Origin: Rhizobium sp. Root483D2
Lineage (GTDB): Bacteria > Pseudomonadota > Alphaproteobacteria > Rhizobiales > Rhizobiaceae
Direction: 5' to 3'
Length of the DNA: 64,000 nucleotides
NCBI RefSeq assembly: GCF_001426685.1
Contig: NZ_LMFB01000041.1
Coordinates: forward strand, 190,114 to 254,113
Below, piece by piece: positions 1 through 8,795 of this stretch. The stretch's first letter is position 1, and the number at the start of each line of letters is the position of its first letter. The position numbers and the translations under genes are program-made. Under the pieces are notes generated by a model, which saw nothing but the letters and a program-made list of their open reading frames with translations, had not been told where the DNA came from and did no database searches.

Positions 1-57
1 GGTCATCTCATCGCCGTCGAGCTCGACGACCGGATTGGCGACCTTGATCTTTGTCAT
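1..57 (-). CDS. icd: Isocitrate dehydrogenase (NADP+), N-terminal fragment
   Basis: Only the first 19 codons are in the window; the gene runs off the left edge. Read on the minus strand from the ATG at 57-55 they give MTKIKVANPVVELDGDEMT, which matches the conserved N-terminus of the dimeric eukaryotic-like NADP-dependent isocitrate dehydrogenase of rhizobia (KVxNPVVExDGDEMT). The enzyme makes 2-oxoglutarate and NADPH in the cytoplasmic TCA cycle. It is divergent from the secreted-protein gene that starts at 354. The call rests on this N-terminal motif alone, but the motif is distinctive. Confidence 0.85.
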   Translation of the reverse strand, partial: MTKIKVANPVVELDGDEMT

Positions 58-353
58 GTTGCAAACCTCTGCTTGGGGGGTGGATGGAGAAGGGTTTGCG
101 CCCCTATAGCATCCAGTTCACCACAGGCAAAGGTATACACGCGCGATTTGGCAGGTGTTTCCCGCTGATTGCAGAACCGGCGTTCAATGACCCTGCACAA
201 CGCGCGGGAAATCCGCAGCAGATGCCTATGCTGAGCGTTTGTCCTTACACACAAACGCGATCCGGCCTCGCTTCACGCATTGAAAATGGTTATGAGCAGC
301 CGCATTGTTTGGCGGTGGCTGACCGGCCGCGCCTTTGAAACCGGAGATGGTCG
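58..353. other. Divergent intergenic region, icd / secreted protein
   Basis: About 296 bases without a convincing gene. It must hold the icd promoter (minus strand) and the promoter of the secreted-protein gene. The only clear site is a GGAG ribosome-binding sequence at 343-346, ahead of the ATG at 354. I saw no strong inverted repeat or terminator. Confidence 0.5.
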
Positions 354-881
354 ATGAAACGGTTCATGCTTGTTGTTCTTGCCTGTGCGGCCTTTTCGAC
401 CGCGCAGGCCGCCGATCCGGCAGCTCCCGTCAACGAGATCATGCAGGAGGCGGTGAAGGGCTGGGCGGAGGAAGCGCAGGCGGGCGAGGATTATTTTTCA
501 CCTGCACGGCTTGGCCGCATTTACAGCGAGGATTTCGCCAAGGCCTACCGCGAGGCGGCCAAATTTCCAGCCTATGAGGAAGGCGATTCGCCCTTCGATT
601 ATGATGTGATCGTCAGCGGTCAGGACAGCTGCTCGATCAAGGATCTGTCCGTGACACCAGGTGCGCCTGCCGACGGCAAGAGCGATATGACCGTCAACTT
701 CGACAATACCCATTGTTTTGGTGAGCGCCCTGCGGACTGGAAACCGAGCGAACTGCATTTCATCGTGATCGAGGAAGGCGGCAAATCCGTCATCGACGAT
801 ATCGTGCGCGCGGGGGATGCGGGCTCGCTCAAAAGCGAGTTGCAGGCGATTGCCAGCCAGGGTGCCGGCGATCCACAATAG
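354..881 (+). CDS. Small secreted (periplasmic) protein of unknown function
   Basis: A 175-residue protein with a clear Sec signal peptide: MKR, a hydrophobic stretch (residues 5-17) and cleavage near AQA-A at about residue 20. It is therefore probably periplasmic. The mature part is acidic, has two cysteines (in DSCSIKD and DNTHCFGE) that could form a disulfide, and lacks any catalytic motif I recognise. A GGAG at 343-346 supports the ATG at 354. It is followed after 90 bases by trmJ. The function is unknown. Confidence 0.75.
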   Translation: MKRFMLVVLACAAFSTAQAADPAAPVNEIMQEAVKGWAEEAQAGEDYFSPARLGRIYSEDFAKAYREAAKFPAYEEGDSPFDYDVIVSGQDSCSIKDLSVTPGAPADGKSDMTVNFDNTHCFGERPADWKPSELHFIVIEEGGKSVIDDIVRAGDAGSLKSELQAIASQGAGDPQ

Positions 882-971
882 TGCATTGCGGTCTGCGGCT
901 TTCAAAATAAGCGCATCTGTGCGAGGAAGCGGCGAAACCGAGACATAGAGAACAGAGACGAAAGTACCGGC

Positions 972-1805
972 ATGGCAGGAACCAATAGCGAGCGCGTGCT
1001 TCTCACCGAAGGCCCGGCCATTATTCTGGTGCATCCGCAGCTTGGCGAGAATATCGGCATGGTGGCGCGGGCCATGGCCAATTTCGGCCTGTCCGAGCTG
1101 CGGCTGGTCAGCCCGCGCGATGGCTGGCCGAGCGAAAAGGCCCGCTCTGCCGCAAGCCGCGCCGATCACGTCATCGATGCCGCCAAGGTTTACGAAACGG
1201 TGCCGGAAGCGATTGCCGATCTTAATTTCGTCTATGCGACGACGGCGCGCGACCGCTATGGCTACAAGCCGGTGCGTTCGCCGCTGGTGGCCGCCGAAAC
1301 GTTGCGCCAGCGCTTCACGTTGGGGGAGGCGACCGGCATCCTGTTCGGGCGCGAGCGAACGGGGCTGACCAACGAAGAGGTGGCGCTGGCCGACGAGATC
1401 GTCACCTTTCCGGTCAACCCGGCTTTTGCCTCGCTGAATCTAGCGCAGGCGGTGCTGTTGATGTCCTATGAATGGCTGAAGACATCGATGGAATCACGCG
1501 AGCAGACCTCCTTCCAGGCCTTGCCGCAGAACCCGGCGACCAAAGACCAGCTGCAGGGACTGTTCGACCATGTGGAGGAGGCGCTGGATGCGCGCGGCTA
1601 CTTCCGGCCGGTCGCCAAAAAGCCGAAATTGATCGACAATTTGCGCGCAGTCCTGACCCGCCCCGGCTTTACCGAATCCGAAATCCGGCTGGTGCGCGGC
1701 ATCATCTCATCGCTCGATCGTTTCACCCGCGAGGCGCCGCGGGGTGCCGGAGCGCCGGAAAACTCGCGCGCAAACAAGGTTGACGATACCGGTGACGACA
1801 GCTGA
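972..1805 (+). CDS. trmJ: TrmJ-like SpoU-family RNA 2'-O-methyltransferase
   Basis: A 277-residue SPOUT-class methyltransferase, probably acting on tRNA position 32 as TrmJ does, with SAM as donor. Motif 1 is [15 protein letters not shown] (about residues 22-36), motif 2 is [13 protein letters not shown] (about residues 123-135), and motif 3 contains [13 protein letters not shown] (about residues 156-168). These are the three knot motifs of the TrmH/TrmJ group. The length is slightly above E. coli TrmJ, and the C-terminal part ([14 protein letters not shown]) resembles the TrmJ extension. It runs directly into murI. Substrate specificity is inferred from family similarity. Confidence 0.88.
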   Translation: MAGTNSERVLLTEGPAIILVHPQLGENIGMVARAMANFGLSELRLVSPRDGWPSEKARSAASRADHVIDAAKVYETVPEAIADLNFVYATTARDRYGYKPVRSPLVAAETLRQRFTLGEATGILFGRERTGLTNEEVALADEIVTFPVNPAFASLNLAQAVLLMSYEWLKTSMESREQTSFQALPQNPATKDQLQGLFDHVEEALDARGYFRPVAKKPKLIDNLRAVLTRPGFTESEIRLVRGIISSLDRFTREAPRGAGAPENSRANKVDDTGDDS

Positions 1806-2589
1806 GCTGAAGCCCATCCTCGTTTTCGACAGCGGCATCGGCGGGCTGACCGTGCTGCGCGAAGCGCGCGTGCTGATGCCGGAGCGGCATTTCATCTATG
1901 TCGCCGATGACGCAGGGTTTCCCTATGGCGGCTGGGAAGAGGAGGCGCTGAAGGCGCGCGTCATCTCGCTGTTTGCGACATTGCTGACCCGGCATGATCC
2001 GGAAATCTGCATCATCGCCTGCAACACTGCCTTCACGCTGGTCGGTGCCGATCTGCGCGCGGCTTTCCCGGACATGCGTTTCGTTGGAACTGTGCCTGCG
2101 ATCAAGCCGGCGGCGGAGCGCACGCGCTCGGGTCTCGTTTCTGTTCTGGCGACACCCGGCACCGTCAAGCGGGCCTACACGCGCGACCTCATCCAGTCCT
2201 TCGCCACCCAATGCCATGTCCGCCTCGTCGGCTCGGAAAATCTGGCGCGCATGGCGGAAGCCTATATTCGCGGCGAAGCGATCGACGATGCGGCGGTGCT
2301 TTCGGAGATCGCGCAATGTTTCGTCGAAAAGGATGGCCGCAAGACCGATATCGTCGTCTTGGCCTGTACCCATTACCCGTTCATGGCCAATGTCTTTCGC
2401 CGCCTTGCACCCTGGCCGGTGGACTGGCTTGACCCGGCCGAGGCAATTGCCCGGCGCGCCCGCAGCCTCGTGCCGCTGCCGGATGGGTTTGAGCCACTGA
2501 ACGGCATCGATCCGGCGATCTTCACATCCGGGCGTCCGGATTTCACCACGCGCCGGTTGCTGCAGGGGTTTGGACTGACACTCAGGTGA
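1792..2589 (+). CDS. murI: Glutamate racemase
   Basis: Interconverts L- and D-glutamate for peptidoglycan precursor synthesis in the cytoplasm. Family hallmarks are visible: DSGIGGLTV near the start, the first catalytic cysteine in IIACNTA and the second in [10 protein letters not shown] chose the GTG at 1792 (265 residues), which puts [11 protein letters not shown] at the N-terminus as in other MurI proteins; AAGG at 1776-1779 could serve as its ribosome-binding site. The reading frame is open back to a GTG at 1744, which would add 16 residues of basic sequence. Either start overlaps the end of trmJ (1805), so the two are probably co-translated. Confidence 0.92.
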   Translation: MTTAELKPILVFDSGIGGLTVLREARVLMPERHFIYVADDAGFPYGGWEEEALKARVISLFATLLTRHDPEICIIACNTAFTLVGADLRAAFPDMRFVGTVPAIKPAAERTRSGLVSVLATPGTVKRAYTRDLIQSFATQCHVRLVGSENLARMAEAYIRGEAIDDAAVLSEIAQCFVEKDGRKTDIVVLACTHYPFMANVFRRLAPWPVDWLDPAEAIARRARSLVPLPDGFEPLNGIDPAIFTSGRPDFTTRRLLQGFGLTLR

Positions 2590-2714
2590 ATGACATCCGT
2601 CTTAACTGTGGGTTTCTGTTGCGCTGGCGCGCAAAACAGCGGAGATGGTGCTAAGCCATTTGGCTTGCGGGTTCGTGGCGGCGCATCCGGCATGGCAGTT
2701 TGAACGAGGTGGAT

Positions 2715-4229
2715 ATGAAAGTCGGCATCGATATGGGGACGGCGTCTAATGGCGCATCCGTTCCGCTCGATATCGAGGAGCTTCTGGCGACGCGTCTTCT
2801 GGTGCAAGGCAATTCCGGCTCTGGAAAGTCGCATCTGCTGCGCCGTTTGCTGGAACAGTCCGCGCCCTGGGTGCAGCAGTGCATCATCGATCCGGAAGGC
2901 GATTTCGTGACACTGGCCGACAAGTTCGGCCATGTGGTCATCGAGGGTGAGCGCACGGAGGCCGAGCTGATCGGCATTGCCAGCCGTATCCGTCAGCACC
3001 GGGTATCCTGCGTCCTGTCGCTGGAGGGGCTGGATATCGAACAGCAGATGCGCAGCGCCGGCATCTTCCTCAACGCCATGTTCGATGCCGATCGCGATTA
3101 CTGGTATCCGGTGCTGGTGGTGGTCGATGAAGCCCAGATGTTTGCGCCGTCGGTTGCCGGCGACGTTTCGGAAGAGGCGCGCAAGATCTCCCTGGGAGCC
3201 ATGACCAACCTGATGTGCCGGGGCCGTAAACGCGGCCTGGCCGGTGTTATCGCCACGCAGCGTCTGGCCAAGCTTGCCAAGAACGTTGCCGCTGAAGCCT
3301 CCAATTTCCTGATGGGCCGCACCTTTCTCGATATCGACATGGCGCGCGCCGCCGATCTGCTCGGCATGGACCGCCGCACCGCCGAGATGTTCCGGGATCT
3401 GAAGCGCGGCTCGTTCGTGGCGCTCGGCCCGGCTCTGTCGCGGCGTCCGCTGCCGGTGACGATCGGCAATGTCGAGACGTCGGCCCGCTCCACCAGCCCG
3501 AAACTGACGCCATTGCCGCAAGCGGTTGCCGATGTCGAAGACCTGATCTTTACGCCGGACCCGGACGAACTGATCCGGCCGATCATTCGGCGTGCAAGCG
3601 CCCAGCCTCGGCCCGCCACGGATATTCTGGCCGAACTGTCCCGGCCGCGCCCGGAACCGGCCAGTCTTGCGGAGCTAAAGGCGCCAGTGCCGGAAATGCC
3701 GGTTCTGGAGCGCGAGGCGCTGCTGGACGGATTGCTGTCCGAAATTCTTGAAAACCCCGATGCGGCGTTTCGCGCCGATGCCGAGTTGTTCCAGGACTTC
3801 CTGGTGCGCTGCCGTATCCGCCGCGTGCCGGGCGCTCCTTTGTCGCTCAGCGCCTTCCGGCGCAAGATGGCGGTTGCCCGCTCCGGTGTCGATGCAGAGA
3901 CGGCTGCAGGCGAAATCTGGGCTTCGGCGCTCACTCTGTCGCGCAATGTCACCGACGATCTGCAGGGCGTCTTCCTGCTGGTGGCGCAATCGGCCGTCCG
4001 CAATCTGCCATGCCCGTCCGATGCGATGATCGCGCGCGCTTATGGCACGCATTCAGCCCGCCGCGCCCGCCGTCTGCTCGGCTATTTTGAAGAGCAGGGG
4101 CTGATCGTGGTTCACAGCGACCTCTCCGGCAAACGGATCGTGGCCTTTCCGGATTTGCAGGTGGAGACAGCGCCTGGGGCCGCCGATGCTGTTTACGATG
4201 AGGCGGGAAGCCGGAACGCTGCGGAATAA
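2715..4229 (+). CDS. HerA/DUF87-type ATP-binding protein (putative DNA-translocase-like ATPase)
   Basis: A 504-residue P-loop ATPase. Walker A is GNSGSGKSH (about residues 33-41) and a Walker B-like LVVVDEAQMF follows near residue 135. A Gln/Arg-rich CRGRKRGLAGVIATQRLAKL segment fits the sensor region of HerA/FtsK-superfamily ATPases. The C-terminal half (from about residue 270) is Pro/Arg-rich, then looks like a winged-helix region (ARRARRLLGYFEEQGLIVV). GAGG at 2706-2709 lies 5 bases before the ATG at 2715; a TTG at 2700 is the alternative. No NurA nuclease gene is adjacent, so it may not act in canonical HerA-NurA end resection. The biological role is unknown. Confidence 0.75.
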   Translation: MKVGIDMGTASNGASVPLDIEELLATRLLVQGNSGSGKSHLLRRLLEQSAPWVQQCIIDPEGDFVTLADKFGHVVIEGERTEAELIGIASRIRQHRVSCVLSLEGLDIEQQMRSAGIFLNAMFDADRDYWYPVLVVVDEAQMFAPSVAGDVSEEARKISLGAMTNLMCRGRKRGLAGVIATQRLAKLAKNVAAEASNFLMGRTFLDIDMARAADLLGMDRRTAEMFRDLKRGSFVALGPALSRRPLPVTIGNVETSARSTSPKLTPLPQAVADVEDLIFTPDPDELIRPIIRRASAQPRPATDILAELSRPRPEPASLAELKAPVPEMPVLEREALLDGLLSEILENPDAAFRADAELFQDFLVRCRIRRVPGAPLSLSAFRRKMAVARSGVDAETAAGEIWASALTLSRNVTDDLQGVFLLVAQSAVRNLPCPSDAMIARAYGTHSARRARRLLGYFEEQGLIVVHSDLSGKRIVAFPDLQVETAPGAADAVYDEAGSRNAAE

Positions 4230-4234
4230 AACCG

Positions 4235-4669
4235 TTAGTTCTGTATAATGTGAAGGGCGTTTTGCCCGCCAATAACAGTTCGCGTGGCAAGGCGGCGATC
4301 AAAGGTCGCAAAACCTCCATCATGGTACACTGCCAGGCCCAACAGGTACGTATCAGTAATCTGATCCGGAGACGATATGCTCTCGATCCGGAAGATACGA
4401 TCATCTGAAAGGCTAAGGGATTCGCTCCAGAATTCGTGTTCCGGTGCATATTTCAGCGTACTCAGCATATCGACCAAGGTCGAGGCGGAGCCGGGGCTCT
4501 GCGGATAGTTCTTGTTCGAAACGATTCGGACGAGGCCGTTTTCCGTTATGGCGCATGTTGCCCATCCGTCCGGGCCGTTTTTGGCGAGCCATGTATGGGC
4601 CAGATCATGATAAATATGGTATCTGTCTATCAAGGCGATCAGGACGTTCACATCGAGAAGATAGCGCAT
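4235..4669 (-). CDS. vapC: PIN-domain toxin, VapC type
   Basis: A 144-residue PIN-domain protein, expected to be a Mg2+-dependent ribonuclease toxin. The acidic residues of the active site are all present: Asp6 in LLDVNVL, Glu43 in TENGLV, Asp106 in ITDTYLL and Asp124 in ATFDRRL. Its ATG overlaps the antitoxin stop codon by one base (TAATG), the usual coupling in toxin-antitoxin modules. It converges on the HerA-like ATPase gene, with only 5 bases between the two stops. The specific RNA target cannot be read from the sequence. Confidence 0.88.
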   Translation of the reverse strand: MRYLLDVNVLIALIDRYHIYHDLAHTWLAKNGPDGWATCAITENGLVRIVSNKNYPQSPGSASTLVDMLSTLKYAPEHEFWSESLSLSDDRIFRIESISSPDQITDTYLLGLAVYHDGGFATFDRRLATRTVIGGQNALHIIQN

Positions 4670-4893
4670 TATTCTTCATCGCGAAGAGCGTTGACCATTT
4701 CCACTGTGACGGTTTTGCCGTCGGCGCGTGCCGGCAATAATGGGATACCGTTACGCATTTCGTAAGGGCGGAAGGATGTAATCGAGCGTCTTGCCGATTC
4801 CGACAGAACTTCCTCAACGGTGCTGTTTTGCAGCTTTGCAATTTTGGTCGCCGTCGCTACCAAAGCCTCGTCAACTTCGATTGTCATCCGCAT
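4669..4893 (-). CDS. vapB: Ribbon-helix-helix-like antitoxin, VapB type
   Basis: A 74-residue protein upstream of and coupled to the PIN toxin. The N-terminus, MRMTIEVDEALVATATKIA, is a short beta strand followed by a helix, as in CopG/RHH DNA-binding antitoxins of the VapB type. The C-terminal half, with RNGIPLLP and EMVNALRDEE, would be the toxin-neutralising tail. I chose the ATG at 4893 because GGAG sits 6 bases upstream; an in-frame TTG at 4905 lies inside that ribosome-binding region. It probably represses its own promoter together with the toxin (see 4920-4948). Confidence 0.83.
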   Translation of the reverse strand: MRMTIEVDEALVATATKIAKLQNSTVEEVLSESARRSITSFRPYEMRNGIPLLPARADGKTVTVEMVNALRDEE

Positions 4894-4919
4894 GGTGATC
4901 TCCAAACTTCCGCACTCTG

Positions 4920-4948
4920 TATATAGCTGACGCTGCTGTCAGTCTCAA
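4920..4948 (-). promoter_or_regulatory. Toxin-antitoxin promoter with embedded operator
   Basis: On the minus strand, TTGAGA (4948-4943) and TATATA (4925-4920) are separated by exactly 17 bases, a good sigma-70 promoter that ends 26 bases before the antitoxin ATG. The spacer contains the inverted repeat CTGAC-N6-GTCAG (4927-4942). A dimeric RHH antitoxin bound there would block RNA polymerase, the expected form of autoregulation. Binding itself is inferred. Confidence 0.6.
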
Positions 4949-4960
4949 TGCATGCCGGTG

Positions 4961-4989
4961 TTGACATTTCCGCCGCTTGCCCCTAAAGA
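4961..4989 (+). promoter_or_regulatory. Candidate rpsD promoter
   Basis: TTGACA (4961-4966), a 17-base spacer and TAAAGA (4984-4989) form a fair sigma-70 promoter reading toward rpsD. It would leave a leader of roughly 220 bases, which contains the hairpin at 5047-5066. The -10 match is only partial. Confidence 0.4.
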
Positions 4990-5046
4990 CCCGCTCAGCG
5001 CCGGGCCGAAATGCCCGGTGTTACTTTTAGTGCGCATAAGCCTCAT

Positions 5047-5066
5047 CTTTCCGGTTCGCCGGAAAG
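5047..5066 (+). promoter_or_regulatory. Hairpin in the rpsD leader
   Basis: A perfect 8-bp stem, CTTTCCGG and CCGGAAAG, encloses a TTCG loop. No T-run follows on either strand, so it is not an intrinsic terminator. It lies in the long leader of rpsD, where translational autoregulation by S4 would act in other bacteria. A second, weaker stem is formed by CCGGTTTG and CAGACCGG just before the gene. The regulatory role is inferred. Confidence 0.4.
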
Positions 5067-5215
5067 GGAAATGCGCGAACCGACATGTCCCGTGGATTCT
5101 CCGTCAGCGTGATCGTGAGAAACCTGTCAGAGCTTTCAAAAGAAGTTCAGAGGAGGGCGTGTTTCCTTGATCCGGTTTGGAAACAGACCGGTGTAACCTG
5201 TTGAAGGGAAATACG

Positions 5216-5833
5216 ATGAGCAAGCGCGAATCGTCCAAGTACAAAATTGACCGCCGTATGGGCGAAAATATCTGGGGCCGTCCGAAGTCCCCGGTAAACC
5301 GCCGCGAATACGGTCCTGGCCAGCACGGCCAGCGCCGCAAGTCCAAGCTTTCCGACTTCGGCGTGCAGCTGCGCGCCAAGCAGAAGCTCAAGGGCTATTA
5401 CGGCGACATCCGCGAAAAGCAGTTCCGTGCGATCTTCGCCGAAGCTGACCGCCGCAAGGGTGACACCTCTGAAAACCTGATCGGCCTGCTCGAATCGCGC
5501 CTCGACGCGATCGTGTACCGCGCCAAGTTCGTTCCGACGGTCTTTGCTGCCCGTCAGTTCGTCAACCATGGCCACGTCAAGGTCAACGGCATCCGCGTCA
5601 ACATCGGCTCGTACCGCTGCAAGGCTGGCGACGTGATCGAAGTTCGCGAAAAGTCCAAGCAGCTCGTTTCGGTTCTCGAAGCCGTTTCGCTCGCTGAACG
5701 CGACGTTCCGGATTACATCGAAGTCGATCACAACAAGATGGTTGCGACCTTCGCCCGCGTTCCTGCCCTGACCGACGTTCCGTACCCGGTCATCATGGAA
5801 CCAAACCTCGTCGTCGAATTCTATTCGCGATAA
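5216..5833 (+). CDS. rpsD: 30S ribosomal protein S4
   Basis: A 205-residue primary 16S rRNA-binding protein of the small subunit. It begins [21 protein letters not shown] and continues into the conserved [17 protein letters not shown] block. The S4 RNA-binding domain follows ([31 protein letters not shown]). The alphaproteobacterial form lacks the zinc-finger cysteines of the C+ type. AAGGGA at 5204-5209 supports the ATG. As usual in rhizobia it stands alone, away from the rpl/rps clusters, and is followed by a strong terminator. Confidence 0.97.
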   Translation: MSKRESSKYKIDRRMGENIWGRPKSPVNRREYGPGQHGQRRKSKLSDFGVQLRAKQKLKGYYGDIREKQFRAIFAEADRRKGDTSENLIGLLESRLDAIVYRAKFVPTVFAARQFVNHGHVKVNGIRVNIGSYRCKAGDVIEVREKSKQLVSVLEAVSLAERDVPDYIEVDHNKMVATFARVPALTDVPYPVIMEPNLVVEFYSR

Positions 5834-5864
5834 TTTCTTCGGGCCCCGGCCTTGTGAAATTTGG

Positions 5865-5894
5865 AAAAGCCACTCAGAGATGGGTGGCTTTTTT
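5865..5894 (+). terminator. Rho-independent terminator after rpsD
   Basis: The stem AAAAGCCACTC/GGGTGGCTTTT (one G-T pair) has a 6-base loop and a T-run ending at 5894. It lies 31 bases after the rpsD stop and separates rpsD from glsA. Confidence 0.85.
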
Positions 5895-5936
5895 GTTGCC
5901 CGATTTTTTAGCCAATCTCATTGCGGAGAATGATGG

Positions 5937-6875
5937 ATGCCCGGCCCGTTGGACCTGCAGTCGATCGTCGATGATATCCACCGAGAGCTCACCCCACGGC
6001 TCGGCGAAGGCAAGGTGGCCGATTATATCCCACAGCTTGCCCGCGTTGATCCGAAGCGTTTCGGTATGGCCATCGTCACCGTCGATGGGGATGTGCATAA
6101 AGCCGGGGATGCGGAGCTGCCATTCTCCATCCAGAGTATTTCCAAGGTTTTTACGCTGACTTTGGCACTTGGCAAACACGGTGAAAATATCTGGAAGCGC
6201 GTCGGCCGCGAACCCTCCGGTTCGGCCTTCAATTCGATCGTCCAGCTCGAGCAAGAGCATGGCATCCCACGCAATCCGTTCATCAATGCGGGTGCGATCG
6301 CGATCACGGACCTGGTGCTTGCTGGACATACGCCGAAGGAAGCGATCGGCGAGGTCGTCCGGTTCGTGCGCTATCTCGCCGACGAGGACGATATCGTCAT
6401 CGATCCCGAGGTTGCCCGCTCGGAGGCTGCGACCGGTTACCGCAATTTTGCGCTCGCCAATTTCATGCGCTCCTTTGGCAAGCTCGATCATCCCGTCGAT
6501 CATGTGCTCGGGGTCTATTTCCATCAATGCGCGCTGGCGATGAGCTGCGTGCAGCTGGCCAAAGCCGGTTTGTTTCTCGCAGCCTCCGGCACCAATCCGC
6601 TGACCAAGCATTCCGTTGTTTCCAAACAGCGGGCGCGGCGGATCAACGCGTTGATGCTGACCTGCGGCCACTATGATGGTTCGGGTGATTTTGCCTATCG
6701 CGTCGGTCTGCCGGGCAAGAGCGGCGTCGGCGGCGGCATTCTCTGCGTCGCGCCGGGCAAGGCGTCGGTCGCTGTCTGGTCGCCGGGGCTCAATCACAAC
6801 GGCAATTCGCTGCTTGGGTCGCTGGCGCTGGAAATGCTGGCAAGCCGCACCGGATGGTCTGTTTTCGGCGCCTAA
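5937..6875 (+). CDS. glsA: Glutaminase (beta-lactamase-like, GlsA family)
   Basis: A 312-residue glutaminase, which hydrolyses glutamine to glutamate and ammonia in the cytoplasm. The catalytic SxxK motif is Ser67-Lys70 in [10 protein letters not shown]. Other family blocks are present, including NPFINAGAI (about residues 118-126), the [10 protein letters not shown] region and [16 protein letters not shown] near the C-terminus. The length equals the usual 305-315 residues. GGAG at 5925-5928 supports the ATG at 5937. It is a monocistronic-looking gene after the rpsD terminator. Confidence 0.95.
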   Translation: MPGPLDLQSIVDDIHRELTPRLGEGKVADYIPQLARVDPKRFGMAIVTVDGDVHKAGDAELPFSIQSISKVFTLTLALGKHGENIWKRVGREPSGSAFNSIVQLEQEHGIPRNPFINAGAIAITDLVLAGHTPKEAIGEVVRFVRYLADEDDIVIDPEVARSEAATGYRNFALANFMRSFGKLDHPVDHVLGVYFHQCALAMSCVQLAKAGLFLAASGTNPLTKHSVVSKQRARRINALMLTCGHYDGSGDFAYRVGLPGKSGVGGGILCVAPGKASVAVWSPGLNHNGNSLLGSLALEMLASRTGWSVFGA

Positions 6876-7008
6876 GCCATCGTTACGGAAGTTTCATATC
6901 GAAACCTGTGCATTTTCCTTGATCTTGCTGCTTTAGACGGGCAAGTGCAGGACATCGTTTTCGCGCGCCGTTTTTTTGTTTGCGCGCCCTTGCATCCGGG
7001 ACTTTGTC

Positions 7009-7899
7009 ATGGATATTGCCGTTCAGCCGCCGGCGATCGACCTTGAGGATTTTTCGTCCAGCCCGGATCATTCCGGCAGCGAGGCGATGCATCCGATCTT
7101 TGCAAAGATGCCGGATTCGGTGTCGTTCAACAAGCTGCGCAAGCGGTTGCTGCGCCAGGTGCGCCAGGCGATCGACGATTTCGGCATGCTGAACGGCCAG
7201 AAGCGCTGGCTGATCGGCGTCTCCGGCGGCAAGGACAGTTACAGCCTTTTGGCGCTGTTGATGGACCTGCAGTGGCGCGGCCTGTTGCCGGTCGAACTCG
7301 TCGCCTGCAATCTCGACCAGGGCCAGCCGAATTTTCCAAAGCATATCCTGCCGGACTATCTGTCGTCGATCGGGGTCAAGCACCGGATCGAATATCGCGA
7401 TACCTATTCGATCGTGAAGGAAAAGGTCCCGGCCGGCGGCACCTATTGCGCGCTCTGTTCGCGCCTGCGCCGTGGCAATCTTTACCGGATCGCGCGCGAG
7501 GAAGGGTGCGATGCGCTGGTGCTGGGCCATCACCGCGAGGATATTCTCGAGACGTTCTTCATGAACTTCTTTCATGGCGGCAGGCTGGCGACGATGCCGG
7601 CCAAGCTGTTGAACGACGATGGCGACCTGATGGTCATGCGTCCGCTGGCCTATGCGGCCGAGGACGATCTCGCCAAATTTGCCGCAGCCATGGAATTTCC
7701 GATCATCCCTTGCGATCTCTGCGGCTCGCAGGACGGTCTGGAGCGCAACGCCATGAAGGCGATGCTGTCGGATATCGAGCGCCGCATGCCCGGCCGCAAG
7801 GACACGATGCTGCGCGCACTTGGCCATGTGAACCCGTCACACCTGCTCGATCCCAAACTGTTCGATTTCCAATCTCTCTTTGCGGAGCCCAAAGCATGA
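7009..7899 (+). CDS. ttcA: tRNA 2-thiocytidine(32) synthetase TtcA
   Basis: A 296-residue Fe-S-dependent ATP pyrophosphatase that thiolates cytidine 32 of certain tRNAs. The PP-loop motif SGGKDS is at residues 72-77. Cysteines of the CALC motif (about residues 147-150) and of CDLC (about residues 236-239) are the expected ligands of the 4Fe-4S cluster. [19 protein letters not shown] is the conserved TtcA block. I chose the ATG at 7009; upstream in-frame non-ATG starts exist (6976), but no ribosome-binding site favours them. The gene overlaps the following phosphatase by 4 bases (ATGA). Confidence 0.93.
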   Translation: MDIAVQPPAIDLEDFSSSPDHSGSEAMHPIFAKMPDSVSFNKLRKRLLRQVRQAIDDFGMLNGQKRWLIGVSGGKDSYSLLALLMDLQWRGLLPVELVACNLDQGQPNFPKHILPDYLSSIGVKHRIEYRDTYSIVKEKVPAGGTYCALCSRLRRGNLYRIAREEGCDALVLGHHREDILETFFMNFFHGGRLATMPAKLLNDDGDLMVMRPLAYAAEDDLAKFAAAMEFPIIPCDLCGSQDGLERNAMKAMLSDIERRMPGRKDTMLRALGHVNPSHLLDPKLFDFQSLFAEPKA

Positions 7900-8720
7900 C
7901 GTCTGCCATCGATATCGCCGCCATCGCCAATATTCTGCAGGAAGCGGCTTTCAAGGAAATCCTGCCAAAATTCCGCAATCTCGGCGCGGGCGACGTGCGC
8001 ATGAAGTCGGAGGCGATCGACTTGGTGACCGAGGCGGATGAGGCGGCCGAGCGCTTGATCAAGGCACGGATGGCGGAGATCGCGCCGGACGCCCTGTTCA
8101 TCGGCGAGGAATCGGTCGCGGCCAACCCGGCGCTTTTGGAAAGCCTGGCGGGGGCCGATCTCGCCGTTGTCGTCGATCCCATCGACGGCACGTTCAATTA
8201 TGCGGCGGGTTTGCCATTGTTCGGCGTCATGGCCGCCGTCGTCTCCAAGGGCGAGACGGTCGCCGGTCTGATCTATGATCCGATGGGCAATGACTGGGTG
8301 ATCGCCGAAAAGGGGTCGGGTGCCTGGCTGTGCAAGGCTGACGGTTCGCAGGAGCAGCTTTCGACGGTTCCGGCCGTGCCGCTGGAAAGCCTGGTCGGCT
8401 GCGCCTCGACCGGTTTCTACGCACCGGAAAACCGGCGCATCGTCATGGGTAATATGGCCAAGGTGCGTATCGCCACCAGCTATCGCTGTGCCGCCCATGA
8501 ATATCGCGGTTTTGCCGGCGGCCACTTTCATTTCCTGATGTACCAGAAGCTGATGCCCTGGGATCATCTTGCCGGGACCTTGATTGCGCAGGAAGCCGGT
8601 GCCTACGCCGCCCGGTTCGATGGGTCGCCCTACCTGCCGCATCATGTCGATGGCGGCCTGCTTCTCGCGTCCGACAAGGATTGCTGGGAGATGCTGCGCC
8701 GTGAGGTGTTCACGGTCTGA
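7896..8720 (+). CDS. Inositol monophosphatase family protein
   Basis: A 274-residue Li+-sensitive Mg2+-phosphatase family member. The metal-binding motifs are GEES (about residues 69-72), [10 protein letters not shown] (about residues 92-101) and, at the C-terminus, [16 protein letters not shown], where WDxxAG is the third motif. The substrate cannot be told from the sequence; inositol phosphates, histidinol phosphate and PAP are used by relatives. Its ATG overlaps the ttcA stop (ATGA), so it is co-translated with ttcA. A strong terminator follows. Confidence 0.88.
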   Translation: MTSAIDIAAIANILQEAAFKEILPKFRNLGAGDVRMKSEAIDLVTEADEAAERLIKARMAEIAPDALFIGEESVAANPALLESLAGADLAVVVDPIDGTFNYAAGLPLFGVMAAVVSKGETVAGLIYDPMGNDWVIAEKGSGAWLCKADGSQEQLSTVPAVPLESLVGCASTGFYAPENRRIVMGNMAKVRIATSYRCAAHEYRGFAGGHFHFLMYQKLMPWDHLAGTLIAQEAGAYAARFDGSPYLPHHVDGGLLLASDKDCWEMLRREVFTV

Positions 8721-8740
8721 GGCCAGACATCGCCGAAATG

Positions 8741-8777
8741 AAAAGGCCCGCCAGGCGTTGTCCGGGCGGGCCTTTTT
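8741..8777 (+). terminator. Rho-independent terminator between convergent genes
   Basis: A perfect 11-bp stem, AAAGGCCCGCC (8742-8752) with GGCGGGCCTTT (8765-8775), is followed by T residues to 8777. The A-run on the left makes it usable from the minus strand as well, so it can end both the ttcA-phosphatase unit and the efflux gene that ends at 8796. Confidence 0.85.
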
Positions 8778-8795
8778 CTTTCCGATTTCAGCGGT

